64,000 bases of DNA from Enhygromyxa salina (GCF_002994635.1 NZ_PVNL01000051.1:1-64000); one strand, 5' to 3'; shown: positions 34,979 to 44,033, numbered from the stretch's first letter. Numbers and translations are program-made. Notes: generated by a model from the sequence alone, not told the origin.

Positions 34979-35114
34979 GATGGTTCGCTCCTTTCACCCA
35001 CAGCCTAAGGACGCGGCTCTAGGTTCCAAACGAAGCATCTGCCGGCGGGCGGGCCGAGCCGGGCAAAAAGCACGCGGGAGCCCTCTGCGCCGCGCTCGCG
35101 ACCGAGGCGGGGGC

Positions 35115-36296
35115 TCACGGGTTGGGCGGTGACATCAGCAGCTGCGTGGCCGCCTCGCGGCCGGCCTCGAAGTCGATGCCGCCCGCGAGCTCGAGCACCT
35201 CGACGCCGTCGAGGTACTCGAGGTAGCGGCCGATGTCCCGAGACGCAGCCTGGGTCGGCGCTGGCAGGTAGAACAGACCCGGGGTCTTGATCAGCGCGGG
35301 CAGCAGGTCGGTGCGCTGGCGCAGGTTGACGCGCCTGGGGATGCACTCGCCGCCGTCGCGGGTCCAGTTGAGCAGCACCAGGCCGACCAGGCGCCCGCGC
35401 AGCAAGAACCGCTGGCCGGGGAAGCAGGTGCCGATCAGCCCGTCGAACTTGTGCTCGAGCTCCCACAGCTCGTCATCGGAGAGCGCTTGAAACTTGGCTC
35501 GCTCGGCGTCATCGAGCACACCCCGAAGCTTTGGATTGGCGAGGATCGTGCCAGGGTTGATGCGCGGGTGCTTGGGCACACCCTCGATCTCCACGTGGCC
35601 GTGCGCGTCGGCGGGACGGATCATCACGCGATCGTTGCTCAGGAACTCGAGCTGCGGATCCTTCATGAGGTGCAGCGCCAGCGTCGACTTGCCCATGCCC
35701 GAGCGCCCGGCGATAGCGATCGTGTTGGGCAGCGCGGCGTCGCTTGGCTGGTGACACACCGCCGACGCGTGACCGAGCAGCGCGGCGCGGTGCAGCGACC
35801 ACTGGATCATCCGGTTGTTGATGAAGTTGACGATCTGGTTGGGATTGGCGGTGCACGGGCCGATCGCCAGGTGCTCGTCGCAGCTGAACATGAACCACAT
35901 GCCGGTCCGCAGCTTGTGGATCACCCGGCCATCGGCGACGTCGAAGAACGCCTCTTTGGGCCCGCGCGCGCCCGGCTTGTACTCGCCGATCGTCATGGTC
36001 CGAAACCCGCTGAGATCGGGCGGGTCGGCCTGGAGCGCCGTGATACGGGTGATCTCGCCCCAGGCCTGCGCGGCCTCGAAGCTGTCGGCGGCGAGCGGCC
36101 GAAAGTCGCTGAAGTACTGGGCCAGCGCGGTCAACAACGCCGGCTCATTGGTCTCGACCCAGACCCGAAAGCCATCGAAGTCCCAGCCTAGCCCGCCGCG
36201 GATCGGGTACTCGTTGCGCAACAGCGCGACGCTGTCGACGACCTTCACGACCCGATGGGTGGCCAGATGATCTCGTGATTTGCTGGGTTCAGACAT
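35115..36296 (-). CDS. HprK-related kinase B (GAK-type operon)
   Basis: 393 aa. Walker A is Ala-Gly-Arg-Ser-Gly-Met-Gly-Lys-Ser-Thr at about 196-205, with a following Ser-Asn-Asp-Arg near 220 that fits the HPr kinase/phosphorylase Walker B and capping loop. The N-terminal 150 residues are a family-specific extension, and it is longer than true HprK. It matches from memory the HprK-related kinase B family. It is the last gene of a four-gene operon and overlaps the ATP-grasp gene by 8 bp. A serine or small-molecule kinase role is inferred; the substrate is unknown. No HPr gene is nearby. Confidence 0.8.
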   Translation of the reverse strand: MSEPSKSRDHLATHRVVKVVDSVALLRNEYPIRGGLGWDFDGFRVWVETNEPALLTALAQYFSDFRPLAADSFEAAQAWGEITRITALQADPPDLSGFRTMTIGEYKPGARGPKEAFFDVADGRVIHKLRTGMWFMFSCDEHLAIGPCTANPNQIVNFINNRMIQWSLHRAALLGHASAVCHQPSDAALPNTIAIAGRSGMGKSTLALHLMKDPQLEFLSNDRVMIRPADAHGHVEIEGVPKHPRINPGTILANPKLRGVLDDAERAKFQALSDDELWELEHKFDGLIGTCFPGQRFLLRGRLVGLVLLNWTRDGGECIPRRVNLRQRTDLLPALIKTPGLFYLPAPTQAASRDIGRYLEYLDGVEVLELAGGIDFEAGREAATQLLMSPPNP

Positions 36297-37290
36297 GCTT
36301 CACCGCCGAGCGAGTGGGAGTGGTCGTGGACGAGGACGTGGACGTGGGCTTCGGACGCTCGCGCTCGAGACAGCTCAGCGCGTAGTCGACGTAGCGCCCG
36401 GCCGCGTCGATGTCACAGGCTTCGAGCAAGCCCCGGAACCCGCCAAACGCCGAGACCTCGAACACCTGGGGTCCGGCCGGGGTCTCGACGACGTCGACGC
36501 AGGTAAAGTCGAGCTCGAACAGCGCCTGGGCCCGATGGGCGAGGGCGATGATCTCGTCGCTGGCTTGGTGGGGCTGATACTTGCCGCCCTTGCTCGTCGA
36601 CGTGGTCCACGAGCCGCCGCTGACCCGCGCGTAGGTCGCGAGGTACTCGCCGCCGAGGAACACCACGCCGAGGTCGCGGCCGGGCATGTCGATCAGCTGC
36701 TGCAGATACATGACCGGGTTGTCGCGCGAGAACGACTCGACCTGGGCGCGCAAGCTCGCCGGGTCCGTCTCGGCGCGGAGCACCAGCATGCCGCGGGCCT
36801 TTGACGTGTAGAGCGGCTTGGCGACCGCGGCCCCGTAGCGGGTGATCGCGGCGATCGCCTCATCGACGCTCTCGGTGATCGTGGTCGGCGGCATCGGGAT
36901 CTGCCCGAGCTGCAGCTCGACCGTGCACGCGAGCCGATCGATCAGCGACCGCATGGCCGCCGGCCGCGAGAACACGCGCACGCCCGCGCGCTCGAGCACC
37001 CGCAGGATCTCGACCCGATCGAGCGCGTCGGGTGAGTACTGCCGGGCGATCTTCTTGACGATCACGCCGTCGAGCTCACGCAGATCGAACCCATGGTGGT
37101 CGACGCGAGCCGTGCTGGCGCCGTCGCCGAGCTGCAGGGCCACGTCCTGCATCTCGATCAGCCGCCGGTACCCCGTCCGGGCCTCGACCGCGTCGAGCAG
37201 CTGATCCGTCGACCAGCCGCCCTGAATACCGACAACGGCGATGCGAGCGCCGTCCGAGTCGCGAATTGGAGAGTTGGGTTGGCGGTTCAC
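36289..37290 (-). CDS. GAK-system ATP-grasp enzyme
   Basis: 333 aa from the GTG at 37290, just after the stop of the gene upstream; a longer ATG start at 37401 would overlap that gene. The ATP-grasp pattern is a RimK-like one: Val-Gly-Ile-Gln-Gly-Gly at the N-terminus, Ala-Val-Ala-Lys-Pro-Leu-Tyr near 152, Gly-Arg-Asp-Leu-Gly-Val-Val near 205 and Val-Phe-Glu-Val-Ser-Ala-Phe-Gly-Gly near 275 with the Mg-binding Glu and Asn/Ser. Such enzymes join a carboxylate to an amine or thiol. The substrate is unknown. It is the third gene of the GAK-type operon. Confidence 0.78.
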   Translation of the reverse strand: MNRQPNSPIRDSDGARIAVVGIQGGWSTDQLLDAVEARTGYRRLIEMQDVALQLGDGASTARVDHHGFDLRELDGVIVKKIARQYSPDALDRVEILRVLERAGVRVFSRPAAMRSLIDRLACTVELQLGQIPMPPTTITESVDEAIAAITRYGAAVAKPLYTSKARGMLVLRAETDPASLRAQVESFSRDNPVMYLQQLIDMPGRDLGVVFLGGEYLATYARVSGGSWTTSTSKGGKYQPHQASDEIIALAHRAQALFELDFTCVDVVETPAGPQVFEVSAFGGFRGLLEACDIDAAGRYVDYALSCLERERPKPTSTSSSTTTPTRSAVKHV

Positions 37291-37303
37291 GAGAATTGGG
37301 GCT

Positions 37304-38998
37304 CTACGGGACCAGTGTCGCCAGATCAAGGGTGAACCCAGACCAGTCGCCAGCTTCGTCGACGATGTCATGGGTTTCACGGTACGCCAGCAGTTGTTCA
37401 ATCAGGTAACAGGAGCGCAACATCATCGTGCGGCTGAAACTTGGATCCATCACGAACCGGGTCGAGGTCAGCAACGAGCGGGCGAGGCCGAGGGCCAGGC
37501 GTGCATCGAAGGACGCATCTGCGTGAGCATCAGCGAATTCGCGCGCGAACGCGTAGAATTCGCGGCTGACCTGATCCAGCCGGCGGCGCGGCCCGGGATC
37601 GAAGATCTTGAGCCGGAAGTTGGACACGATGAACACCGACACGTCCTGGAGGTAGTCGAACGGGCGCGACCGATGCAGATCGATCAGGTGCACGCTGCGC
37701 TGCGGCAGGTTGACGATGATGTTGTCCGTGTTGAAGTCGCCGTGGATCAGCACCTGAAACGGCGCGACCAGCAGACTGTCGAGCACCTGCGCCGCGTCGA
37801 GCAGGGTCTCGAACCCGGGCACGCTCAGATCGCAGATCCGCGCGGCCTTGGTCCGGAACTCGGGGTGGACCTTGAACACGTCGGGCAGCCGGCTCGACAG
37901 CTGGCGCACGAAGTTGGGCGTGCACGGGGTCCGCTCGAGGGTCTGGTCCCAGACCCGGCCAATGGTCTCGATGACCATCGTGTACGCGCTGGTGCAGACC
38001 CGCCCGTCGGAGTCGAGCATGATCCGCTGAAAGGTGTCGCCCTGCAGGTACTCGAGCAACAGCGAGGCCTTGTCGCCGTGATCGTGATAGCCAAACACCC
38101 GCGGCGGCAACCCGGGCTCGAGCTGTTCCCAGCGCTCGAGCGCCAGCTTCTCCTCCAGCACCTTGGTCGTCCGCCCCTCCTTGAACACGACCGATCGCTT
38201 GCTCGAGTCGCGGGCGTGGAGCATGCCTATACGGCTGCCCGAGCGGGTCTCCCAGATGCCCTGGTAGTCGACCTCGGACAGATCGAGGCCGACCGGGACG
38301 TCGTCGGCTCGGGCGCTGGCGTTGGCGAGCGTCTCTTGCAGCGCCTGAAACTCGCTGACCCGCAGCTTCTCGCCCACGGTGGCGAAGATCGCGGCCTCGC
38401 CGATGTTGAGCAGCGCGTCGCCGGTCCGCTCGAGGTAGCGATAGATGAACAGGGTCGTGACCAGATCCTCGGGAGCTTGGCCCGCGCGGAGATCCGCCAT
38501 GATCTGGTGAAACACCGCGAGGTAGAGGTCATCGATCTCGAGCTCCGCGCGGCAGATCTGCAGGGCCAGCGACATGTCGCGGCGAAACAGCGCGTCCTCG
38601 ACGATCGCCAGCCCAGCAAAGATTGCATCGAAGAACGGGGTCGCGTCGAAGCGATGCAGGGTCTCCAGGTTCGCGAGGTAGCGCAGCTGGCCGACGATGT
38701 TGACGCCGAAGTCGGCGACCCGCTCGAGGTTGTTGGTCGCGACGTTGATCGCCCGGATCAGATCGACCGTCGCGTCGTCGAGATCCTCGTTGGTCAGCAG
38801 CCGAAAACACTTGTTCTCGATCATGCTCTTGAGGTTGTCGACGTAGTCGTCGCGCGCGACGATCTTGGCCATGACCTCCTCGCGCGGATCGACGAGCATG
38901 AGTCGCGTGTCGTCGAGCAGCTTGGTGACCTCGAGCGCGATGAATTTGAAGTTCTCGCGGACGCCGGCGATCGCGTTGGCCTCGGAGCCGCTGGTCAC
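37304..38998 (-). CDS. PhoU-like / phosphotransferase fusion protein
   Basis: 564 aa from a GTG that overlaps the upstream stop as GTGA. Residues about 1-210 are helical and PhoU-like (Arg-Asp-Asp-Tyr-Val-Asp-Asn-Leu-Lys, then Glu-Arg-x-Ala-Asp). Residues about 245-530 resemble aminoglycoside-type phosphotransferases, with His-Gly-Asp-Phe-Asn-Thr-Asp-Asn at 419-426 and Leu-Ile-Asp-Leu-His near 438 as catalytic loop and Mg-binding Asp. This points to a small-molecule kinase fused to a metal-binding helical module. It is the second gene of the operon, between the amphi-Trp and ATP-grasp genes. Confidence 0.78.
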   Translation of the reverse strand: MTSGSEANAIAGVRENFKFIALEVTKLLDDTRLMLVDPREEVMAKIVARDDYVDNLKSMIENKCFRLLTNEDLDDATVDLIRAINVATNNLERVADFGVNIVGQLRYLANLETLHRFDATPFFDAIFAGLAIVEDALFRRDMSLALQICRAELEIDDLYLAVFHQIMADLRAGQAPEDLVTTLFIYRYLERTGDALLNIGEAAIFATVGEKLRVSEFQALQETLANASARADDVPVGLDLSEVDYQGIWETRSGSRIGMLHARDSSKRSVVFKEGRTTKVLEEKLALERWEQLEPGLPPRVFGYHDHGDKASLLLEYLQGDTFQRIMLDSDGRVCTSAYTMVIETIGRVWDQTLERTPCTPNFVRQLSSRLPDVFKVHPEFRTKAARICDLSVPGFETLLDAAQVLDSLLVAPFQVLIHGDFNTDNIIVNLPQRSVHLIDLHRSRPFDYLQDVSVFIVSNFRLKIFDPGPRRRLDQVSREFYAFAREFADAHADASFDARLALGLARSLLTSTRFVMDPSFSRTMMLRSCYLIEQLLAYRETHDIVDEAGDWSGFTLDLATLVP

Positions 38999-39273
38999 GC
39001 GCGCGGGCCCGCCTTGATCTCGAGCGCGTCCGTGCTGGGCTCTTCCTCCTCCTCGCGCCACTCCAGTTTGATCCCGAACCGGACCCGGCCGGCCTTGCGC
39101 TTGGCGTGGATCTCGAACTCCAGCATGCCGTCGGGCTCGAGCGCGAGCATGTGGTCGGCCGTCCCGAGCTCGATGTGGCCCGCCTCCAGCCCCGCCGTGA
39201 GCGCCTGCAGGTACTTCACGATCGACCGCCGGTCTTGCACGGATTCGTGCCTGAACTTATCGTCTGCTGCCAT
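38995..39273 (-). CDS. amphi-Trp domain protein
   Basis: 92 aa. An opening Phe-Arg-His-Glu-Ser, a helix ending Leu-Glu-Ala-Gly-His-Ile, then strands ending Phe-Gly-Ile-Lys-Leu-Glu-Trp-Arg-Glu-Glu fit the amphi-Trp domain, whose alternating amphipathic strand ends in a conserved Trp. The domain is a marker of the GAK system and has no assigned chemistry. It is the first gene of the operon and is divergent from the Cpn10-like gene (75-bp region between). TACAAA lies 8 nt before the ATG. Confidence 0.78.
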   Translation of the reverse strand: MAADDKFRHESVQDRRSIVKYLQALTAGLEAGHIELGTADHMLALEPDGMLEFEIHAKRKAGRVRFGIKLEWREEEEEPSTDALEIKAGPRA

Positions 39274-39281
39274 CGGTGCCC

Positions 39282-39287
39282 TTTGTA
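39282..39287 (-). promoter_or_regulatory. putative -10 element (TACAAA) of the GAK-type operon
   Basis: TACAAA on the minus strand lies 8 nt before the ATG at 39273 in the 75-bp divergent region. Confidence 0.35.
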
Positions 39288-39335
39288 CATGGCTGTAACA
39301 ACCTTGACCCCGTGACGCCAGGGGCCGGGGGTGAC

Positions 39336-39341
39336 TATCAT
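39336..39341 (+). promoter_or_regulatory. putative -10 element (TATCAT) of 39349-42410
   Basis: TATCAT lies 7 nt before the ATG at 39349, with no Shine-Dalgarno sequence between. Confidence 0.45.
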
Positions 39342-39348
39342 GTGACGG

Positions 39349-39756
39349 ATGTCCTCGGATCCACCTCCGCCGCCGCCGAAGGTCACCCGTCACGTGCAGC
39401 CGCTCGGGCCCAGGGTCCTGGTCCGTGTCATCAAGGATCCCGACCGCCTCGACTCGGGGCTGTTCTTGCCCGAGGGCGCGAAAGAGAACGCCCGGCAAGC
39501 GCTGCTGGGTGAGGTCGTCGAGGTCGCGCGGACGATGCCCAAGGTCGCCTACGAGTTTGGTCCAGACGACGACGACCATGACGACGACGACGGCGCCGGC
39601 TTCGGCGCCAACGTCAGCGGCATCCCGCTCGGCGCCAAGGTGTTGTTCGGCAAGGCCCGCGGGCTGGCGGTGCCGTGGGACGACAGCCTACGCGTGGTCG
39701 ACGTTCGCTACTTGCTGGCGATCGTCGATGAGATTCCAGAGGACGAGATTCAGTGA
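39349..39756 (+). CDS. Cpn10/GroES-like protein with acidic insertion
   Basis: 135 aa. The start of the co-chaperonin fold is visible (Pro-Leu-Gly-Pro-Arg-Val-Leu-Val-Arg-Val, then Gly-Leu-Phe-Leu-Pro-Glu, then Gly-Glu-Val-Val-Glu-Val) and the end too (Leu-Gly-Ala-Lys-Val-Leu-Phe, then Tyr-Leu-Leu-Ala-Ile-Val). Differences from GroES are a Pro-rich N-terminus, and an Asp/His-rich insertion of about 15 residues near 70 where GroES has the dome loop. No GroEL gene is nearby. It overlaps the SppA-like gene by 4 bp. Whether it still binds a chaperonin is unclear. Confidence 0.72.
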   Translation: MSSDPPPPPPKVTRHVQPLGPRVLVRVIKDPDRLDSGLFLPEGAKENARQALLGEVVEVARTMPKVAYEFGPDDDDHDDDDGAGFGANVSGIPLGAKVLFGKARGLAVPWDDSLRVVDVRYLLAIVDEIPEDEIQ

Positions 39757-42410
39757 CAGTGTTCACGCCTGCGCGGCTGGGCTCCGGCGCGCTCACGGTC
39801 GGGATCGGGCTGTGCGGGTTGGTGTCGATCGGCGCCCCTGGGGCCGCGCACGCCCAGGACCCGGTCGCGCAGCACCGCGAGCTGGGCGACGGCGTCGACC
39901 GGCCGATCCACGATCTGTCTGGCAGCGGCGACGCGAGCAGCATCGAGCTCAACCCGGCGCTGATCAACGCCGTCCGCGGCCTCGACATCACCCTGCTCGG
40001 CTACCAGACTCTCTACGAGTTCTCGCGGGGGGCCGGGTTTGGGGCGTTCGCGGCGCTGAACCTGGGGTTCGGCTTTGCGCTCGGGGTTGGGGTCCAGGCG
40101 CTCGAGCCCGGGTTCAAGGCCAGCCTGTACGACGCCGACGTCGGCCACAACCGGCCCACGACCAAGCTCAGCTTCGCGCTGGCGCTGGGTCAGGGGGAGT
40201 GGGGCAGCGTCGGGCTCGGCGTCCACGGCGTCCGCCGCCAGGGCGATCCGCTGCGTCCGGCCCAGGTCGACATTGGCACGGCCCTGCGGATCACCAACTA
40301 CGCCAGCTTCGGCGCCGTCGCCCGGCTTGCCCCCGGCGGCCTGCGCGACACCAGCTTTCGGCCGACTTTGGATCTCGCCGGGGAGCTGGCCCTGCGCCCG
40401 CTCGGCAACCACTGGCTCGAGCTCGCGGGCGGCGTCACGGCACGGATCGATCAGAGCCTCGAGCGCGGGTTCGGGGGGTTCACGCTCAACCACGATCTGC
40501 TGCCCCACGGGCGCATCGCCGTTCGCTACCACGGCCTCGAGCTCGCGGGCGAGGCCCAGATGATCCAGGCCGACGTGCTCGACGAGGACACCCTCGACAT
40601 CGTGCGACAGACCACCGCGATGCGCGGGGGGGTGTCGCTGGCGATGGCCTGGGACTACGCGTCGATCGGCGTGGGCACCCACGCGGGCCTCGGCGGCGGG
40701 ATCGACGGCATCAGCTACAAGGCCCGGTTCACGACCGCGCGCCAGGGCCGGGTCTACTGGCAGCGCCTGGTCGACGCCGAGCAGATCGAGCTGGCCAGCA
40801 TCGGTGATCAGCGCTCGTTGATCGCCTGGCTGCGGCAGGTCGAGCGGGCCGAGGCCGCGGGCGAGCGCGCGGTGTTGGTGGTCAAGGCCGACGGCTTCGG
40901 CCTGGGGTGGGGGGCCGCCCAAGAGCTGCGCGACGCGCTGCGACGGGTCCGGGACGCGGGCGGTCACGTCTACGCCTACGTCGAGTCGCCGGGCCTGGCC
41001 GACTACTGGATCGCGAGCGTGGCCGAGACCATCTACACGCACCCGGCCGGGCAGTTCGACACCGTCGGGCTCGGCAGTCGCCGGCTGTACTTTCGCGACG
41101 CGCTCGCCAAGATCGGCGTGTCCGTCGAGGCCGTGCACGTCGACGAGTACAAGAGCGCGCACGAGAATTTCACGCGCAGCGATCGCAGCGAGCCGGACGC
41201 CGAGCAGCGCACCGCGCTGCTGCAGGACACCTGGGAGGTCGTCGTCCACGACATCGCCCAGGCCCGCGGGCTCAGCAAGGCGCAGGTTCGCGAGCTGGTT
41301 CGCGACTCACCGCTGGGGCCCGAGCAGGCGGTCGAGCGTGGGCTCGCCGACGCGGTGATCCACCGCGATGAGCTGAGCAAGCGCCTGTCCGACGATCTCC
41401 AGGCCGAGGTCTCGCTCCGCAGGTTCGCGCCGACCGAGCCGGACAGCCAGACCTGGGGCGAGGCTCCGTACCTGGCGGTGGTCCTGGTCGAGGGCACGAT
41501 CGTCGACGGCAAGAGCCGCAACATCCCGCTGCTGAACATCGTGATGACCGGCGGCGATCAGATCGCCGAGACCCTGCAGCAGCTCCGGGCCGACAGCGCG
41601 TGCAAGGGCATCGTGCTGCGGGTCGACAGCGGTGGTGGCTCGGCGTTCGCCAGTGAGGTGATCTGGCGCGAGGTTCAGCGCACCCACGAGGCCTGGAAGC
41701 AGGATCCGCGCAGCTCGCCTGGGATCGTGGTCTCGATGGCCGACGTCGCGGCCAGCGGCGGGTACTACATCGCCGCGGGCACCGACAAGATCTTCGCCCA
41801 GCCGCTCACGATCACCGGATCGATCGGCGTGGTGTTCATGCACTTCGACGTGTCCGGGCTGCTGAAGATGCTCGGCGTCGGCATCGATCGGCTCGAGCTC
41901 GGGGGCGCCGGGGTCGATATGAACTCGATCTGGCAGCCGTGGTCCGGGCCTCAGCGGGCGAAGATCGACGCTGCGATCGATCGGGTCTACCAGCTGTTCT
42001 TGCAGCGGGTGTCCGACGCCCGCGGCATGACGAAAGACCAGGTTCACGCGATCGCCCGCGGGCACGTGTGGTCCGGCAAGCGCGGGAAGGACATCGGGCT
42101 GGTCGATGAGCACGGGGGCCTGCGCGAGGCGCTGGCCGAGGTCCGCTCGCGCTCGGGGGTCGCCTCGTATTCGCAGCTGCAGGTGCGGGTGCTGCCCAAG
42201 CGGTTGACGCTGATCCAGATGGTCTTGCGCGGGGCGGGGTCGCTGATCGCTGAGCCCGTCGAGCGCTCGGTGTCGATCAAGCGAGCCGAGGCGGAGGGCA
42301 AGCTGCCGTTGGTGTTGGATCAGGCGCTCGCGCGCTTGCCCATGTCGATCTTGTTTCTGCCCCAGGATCAGGCCAGCGTGATCATGGCTGGCGAGATCGA
42401 GATCCGGTAG
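39753..42410 (+). CDS. sppA: SppA-type signal peptide peptidase with N-terminal beta-rich domain
   Basis: 885 aa, GTG start overlapping the Cpn10-like stop. A signal peptide ends Ala-His-Ala-Gln near 35. Residues about 50-325 are Gly-rich, strand-alternating and porin-like. Residues about 330-550 and 560-800 are the two SppA halves (S49). The catalytic dyad is Lys467 in Asp-Glu-Tyr-Lys-Ser-Ala and Ser668 in Ala-Ala-Ser-Gly-Gly-Tyr-Tyr, 201 residues apart; the E. coli pair is 200 apart. SppA degrades cleaved signal peptides in the inner-membrane periplasmic face; this protein may instead be tethered to or part of the outer membrane. Confidence 0.85.
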   Translation: MTVFTPARLGSGALTVGIGLCGLVSIGAPGAAHAQDPVAQHRELGDGVDRPIHDLSGSGDASSIELNPALINAVRGLDITLLGYQTLYEFSRGAGFGAFAALNLGFGFALGVGVQALEPGFKASLYDADVGHNRPTTKLSFALALGQGEWGSVGLGVHGVRRQGDPLRPAQVDIGTALRITNYASFGAVARLAPGGLRDTSFRPTLDLAGELALRPLGNHWLELAGGVTARIDQSLERGFGGFTLNHDLLPHGRIAVRYHGLELAGEAQMIQADVLDEDTLDIVRQTTAMRGGVSLAMAWDYASIGVGTHAGLGGGIDGISYKARFTTARQGRVYWQRLVDAEQIELASIGDQRSLIAWLRQVERAEAAGERAVLVVKADGFGLGWGAAQELRDALRRVRDAGGHVYAYVESPGLADYWIASVAETIYTHPAGQFDTVGLGSRRLYFRDALAKIGVSVEAVHVDEYKSAHENFTRSDRSEPDAEQRTALLQDTWEVVVHDIAQARGLSKAQVRELVRDSPLGPEQAVERGLADAVIHRDELSKRLSDDLQAEVSLRRFAPTEPDSQTWGEAPYLAVVLVEGTIVDGKSRNIPLLNIVMTGGDQIAETLQQLRADSACKGIVLRVDSGGGSAFASEVIWREVQRTHEAWKQDPRSSPGIVVSMADVAASGGYYIAAGTDKIFAQPLTITGSIGVVFMHFDVSGLLKMLGVGIDRLELGGAGVDMNSIWQPWSGPQRAKIDAAIDRVYQLFLQRVSDARGMTKDQVHAIARGHVWSGKRGKDIGLVDEHGGLREALAEVRSRSGVASYSQLQVRVLPKRLTLIQMVLRGAGSLIAEPVERSVSIKRAEAEGKLPLVLDQALARLPMSILFLPQDQASVIMAGEIEIR

Positions 42411-42639
42411 CGGTCGGCGATAGCGATCCGGGGTAGGAGACGAACCGTCGGTCCCTGTGGGGATCTGGCGGTTCGAGCTCCGTTCGACGCGTGGAGCCGG
42501 CCTGGTTGCGTGGGCGTGGTGCATCGTGGCCATGCGTTCCTGTTCTTCGGTCGCGTCGTCATCGGGACCTTCGATTACCGTGACGACGGCTCGCTCAGCG
42601 ATGCACCTGCACAATTGAGCGCCTCATAGTCGCTACGGG

Positions 42640-42993
42640 TCACGGCGCATCCAATTTGTGTCGCACTTCGAAGGTGGTTCCGTCGCGCGTGTAGCGAATG
42701 ATGGACGTCTCGGCGTCTCGATCGACGATGAGTTGAGCGCCAACGAGATCGTCGTAACCTGGCCTGAGCCGGCCATACAAGTTCTGGATCATATACTCAC
42801 CCGACTCGAGCGGCTCGAGCGAGTCCGGGTCGTCACAGCGGTCGATGCAACTGACGAGTTGAGCCGTGCCCATCACCAGCACGAGCGCGACAGCGAGACC
42901 ACTTGAGCACGAGCGTGTAGTTCGAGGCTCAACCCCGGCCCCTCGAGCACGAACAGTGATGGAAAAACCGAGACCCCCTCGGAAAACTTGCAA
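42640..42993 (-). CDS. small lipoprotein with uncertain start
   Basis: A hydrophobic stretch Gly-Leu-Ala-Val-Ala-Leu-Val-Leu-Val-Met leads to a lipobox-like Leu-Val-Ser-Cys. About 75 mature residues follow, including an Asp-Arg-Cys-Asp-Asp pattern and two strand pairs near the C-terminus. No ATG, GTG or TTG stands at the expected distance before the signal peptide. A TTG at 42993 gives a long n-region and an internal GTG/ATG (42873-42885) removes most of the signal. The 5' end may have been damaged by the mobile-element remnant that begins about 50 bp upstream. No family was recognised. The 229 bp from 42411 to 42639 hold nothing recognisable. Confidence 0.5.
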   Translation of the reverse strand: MQVFRGGLGFSITVRARGAGVEPRTTRSCSSGLAVALVLVMGTAQLVSCIDRCDDPDSLEPLESGEYMIQNLYGRLRPGYDDLVGAQLIVDRDAETSIIRYTRDGTTFEVRHKLDAP

Positions 42994-43049
42994 GAAGCGC
43001 CCCGATGGAGGTCTCGTCTTCTCGTCCTGCAAGACAGAGAAGACGACTA

Positions 43050-43500
43050 GTGTGGCATGACCTCCTGCGCGACCCAAGCCTGTACATCCACCTCCTGCGC
43101 ATCGACGCTGACCTCTACGCCGAGGCCCGCGCCCGCGGCTGCCCGCACTGCGGGGCCCCGCTGCACGCGGCCCACTACCCCCGCAAGCCCCGCGGCGGTC
43201 CGGCGGAGCTCCCACCCGGCTACGACCTGCGGCTGAGCCTGTGCTGCTCGCGCGACGGCTGTCGCCGACGTACGACGCCCCCTCGGTCCGGTTCCTCGGT
43301 CGCCGCGTGTACCTGGCCGCGATGCTCGTGCTGGTCAGCGCGATGCAGCGTGGCTGCCATCGTCATGTGATGGCGAAGCTGCAAGAGCTATTCGGCGTGA
43401 GCCGGCGGCTCGCCGGGCGCCTGGCTGGGCGGCTCGAGCATCGAGACATCTGGTGCACCGCGCAGCCCCGATCCGGAGTGGTCCTGGCGATCCCCACACC
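43050..43500 (+). pseudogene. broken gene of a transposon-associated zinc-ribbon family
   Basis: From GTG 43050 (or ATG 43005) the frame gives a zinc-ribbon-like Cys-Pro-His-Cys-Gly and Tyr-Pro-Arg-Lys-Pro-Arg-Gly-Gly, then a second Cys pair and Arg-Arg-Arg-Thr-Thr-Pro-Pro. At a run of five C near 43279-43284 it shifts to another frame, which goes on with Ser-Val-Arg-Phe-Leu-Gly-Arg-Arg-Val-Tyr-Leu and Glu-Leu-Phe-Gly-Val-Ser-Arg-Arg. One lost C explains the break. After about 43440 the similarity fades, perhaps by a second frame change. The family is one commonly seen beside IS elements in myxobacteria; its exact role is unknown. Confidence 0.6.
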
Positions 43501-43610
43501 CGCTGATCAGCACGCCACACGCGGCGATGGCCACGCTGATCAACCGGTGAAGAGCACCCATCCTCGAGGCAATCTGCCACGCTCGGCACCCCGACGAAGT
43601 GCCATCCGCA

Positions 43611-43730
43611 TGAGTCGAGCCCGCAACTTTTCTCGTCGTTTCGTACGAGGCTGAGCCCATTGTGCGTTGGCTCGACGACCCTCTGCGACACGCGCGCTCG
43701 GGCTGCATGGCCTTCGGGCTGACGGCGCTG
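43611..43730 (+). repeat. 120-bp direct repeat, copy A (copy B 48578-48697)
   Basis: Aligns gap-free to 48578-48697 in the same orientation with roughly 80-85% identity by eye. Identical blocks include the first 21 bases, ATTGTGCGTT and the CTCGACGACCCTCTGCGACA block. The two copies flank the segment with the FGE-fold lipoprotein and CLCA-like genes. The rest of 43501-43927 shows no convincing gene; a short plus-strand open frame at 43662-43910 is doubtful. Confidence 0.8.
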
Positions 43731-43927
43731 CGCTTGGCCACGTTGCAGCTCGTGTTTGACCAGTTCGACGGACCGCCGGGGCGCGCCGTGTTGCTCGACA
43801 CGTTGGAGTTTCACCGGAATCCGTCGGTGCGGGCTGTCCCGGCACCGGGTTTCGCGGCGCCATATCTGATTGACTCATCGTGCAATCGCGGTGGTCGCTG
43901 GTCGTGCTAGACTAAGAATAGGCTGGA

Positions 43928-44033
43928 GCCGTGGCCGAGCGCTGTCATGCTGTGACGCAAATACAACGGGACTCGAGCCAGGCCATTCTGGAGCCGCCCT
44001 TGTGGTCGAGTGCTACTTCACTAGCGTGACTCG
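43928..44033 (+). repeat. 106-bp upstream direct repeat, copy 1 (copy 2 45152-45257)
   Basis: Matches 45152-45257, also 106 bp and in the same orientation. The identical core TGACGCAAATACAACGGGA is followed by CCAGGCCATTCTGGAGCC. Copy 1 lies 41 bp before the FGE-fold lipoprotein gene and copy 2 runs into the start of the CLCA-like gene. They could be shared regulatory sequence or duplication scars. Confidence 0.8.
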
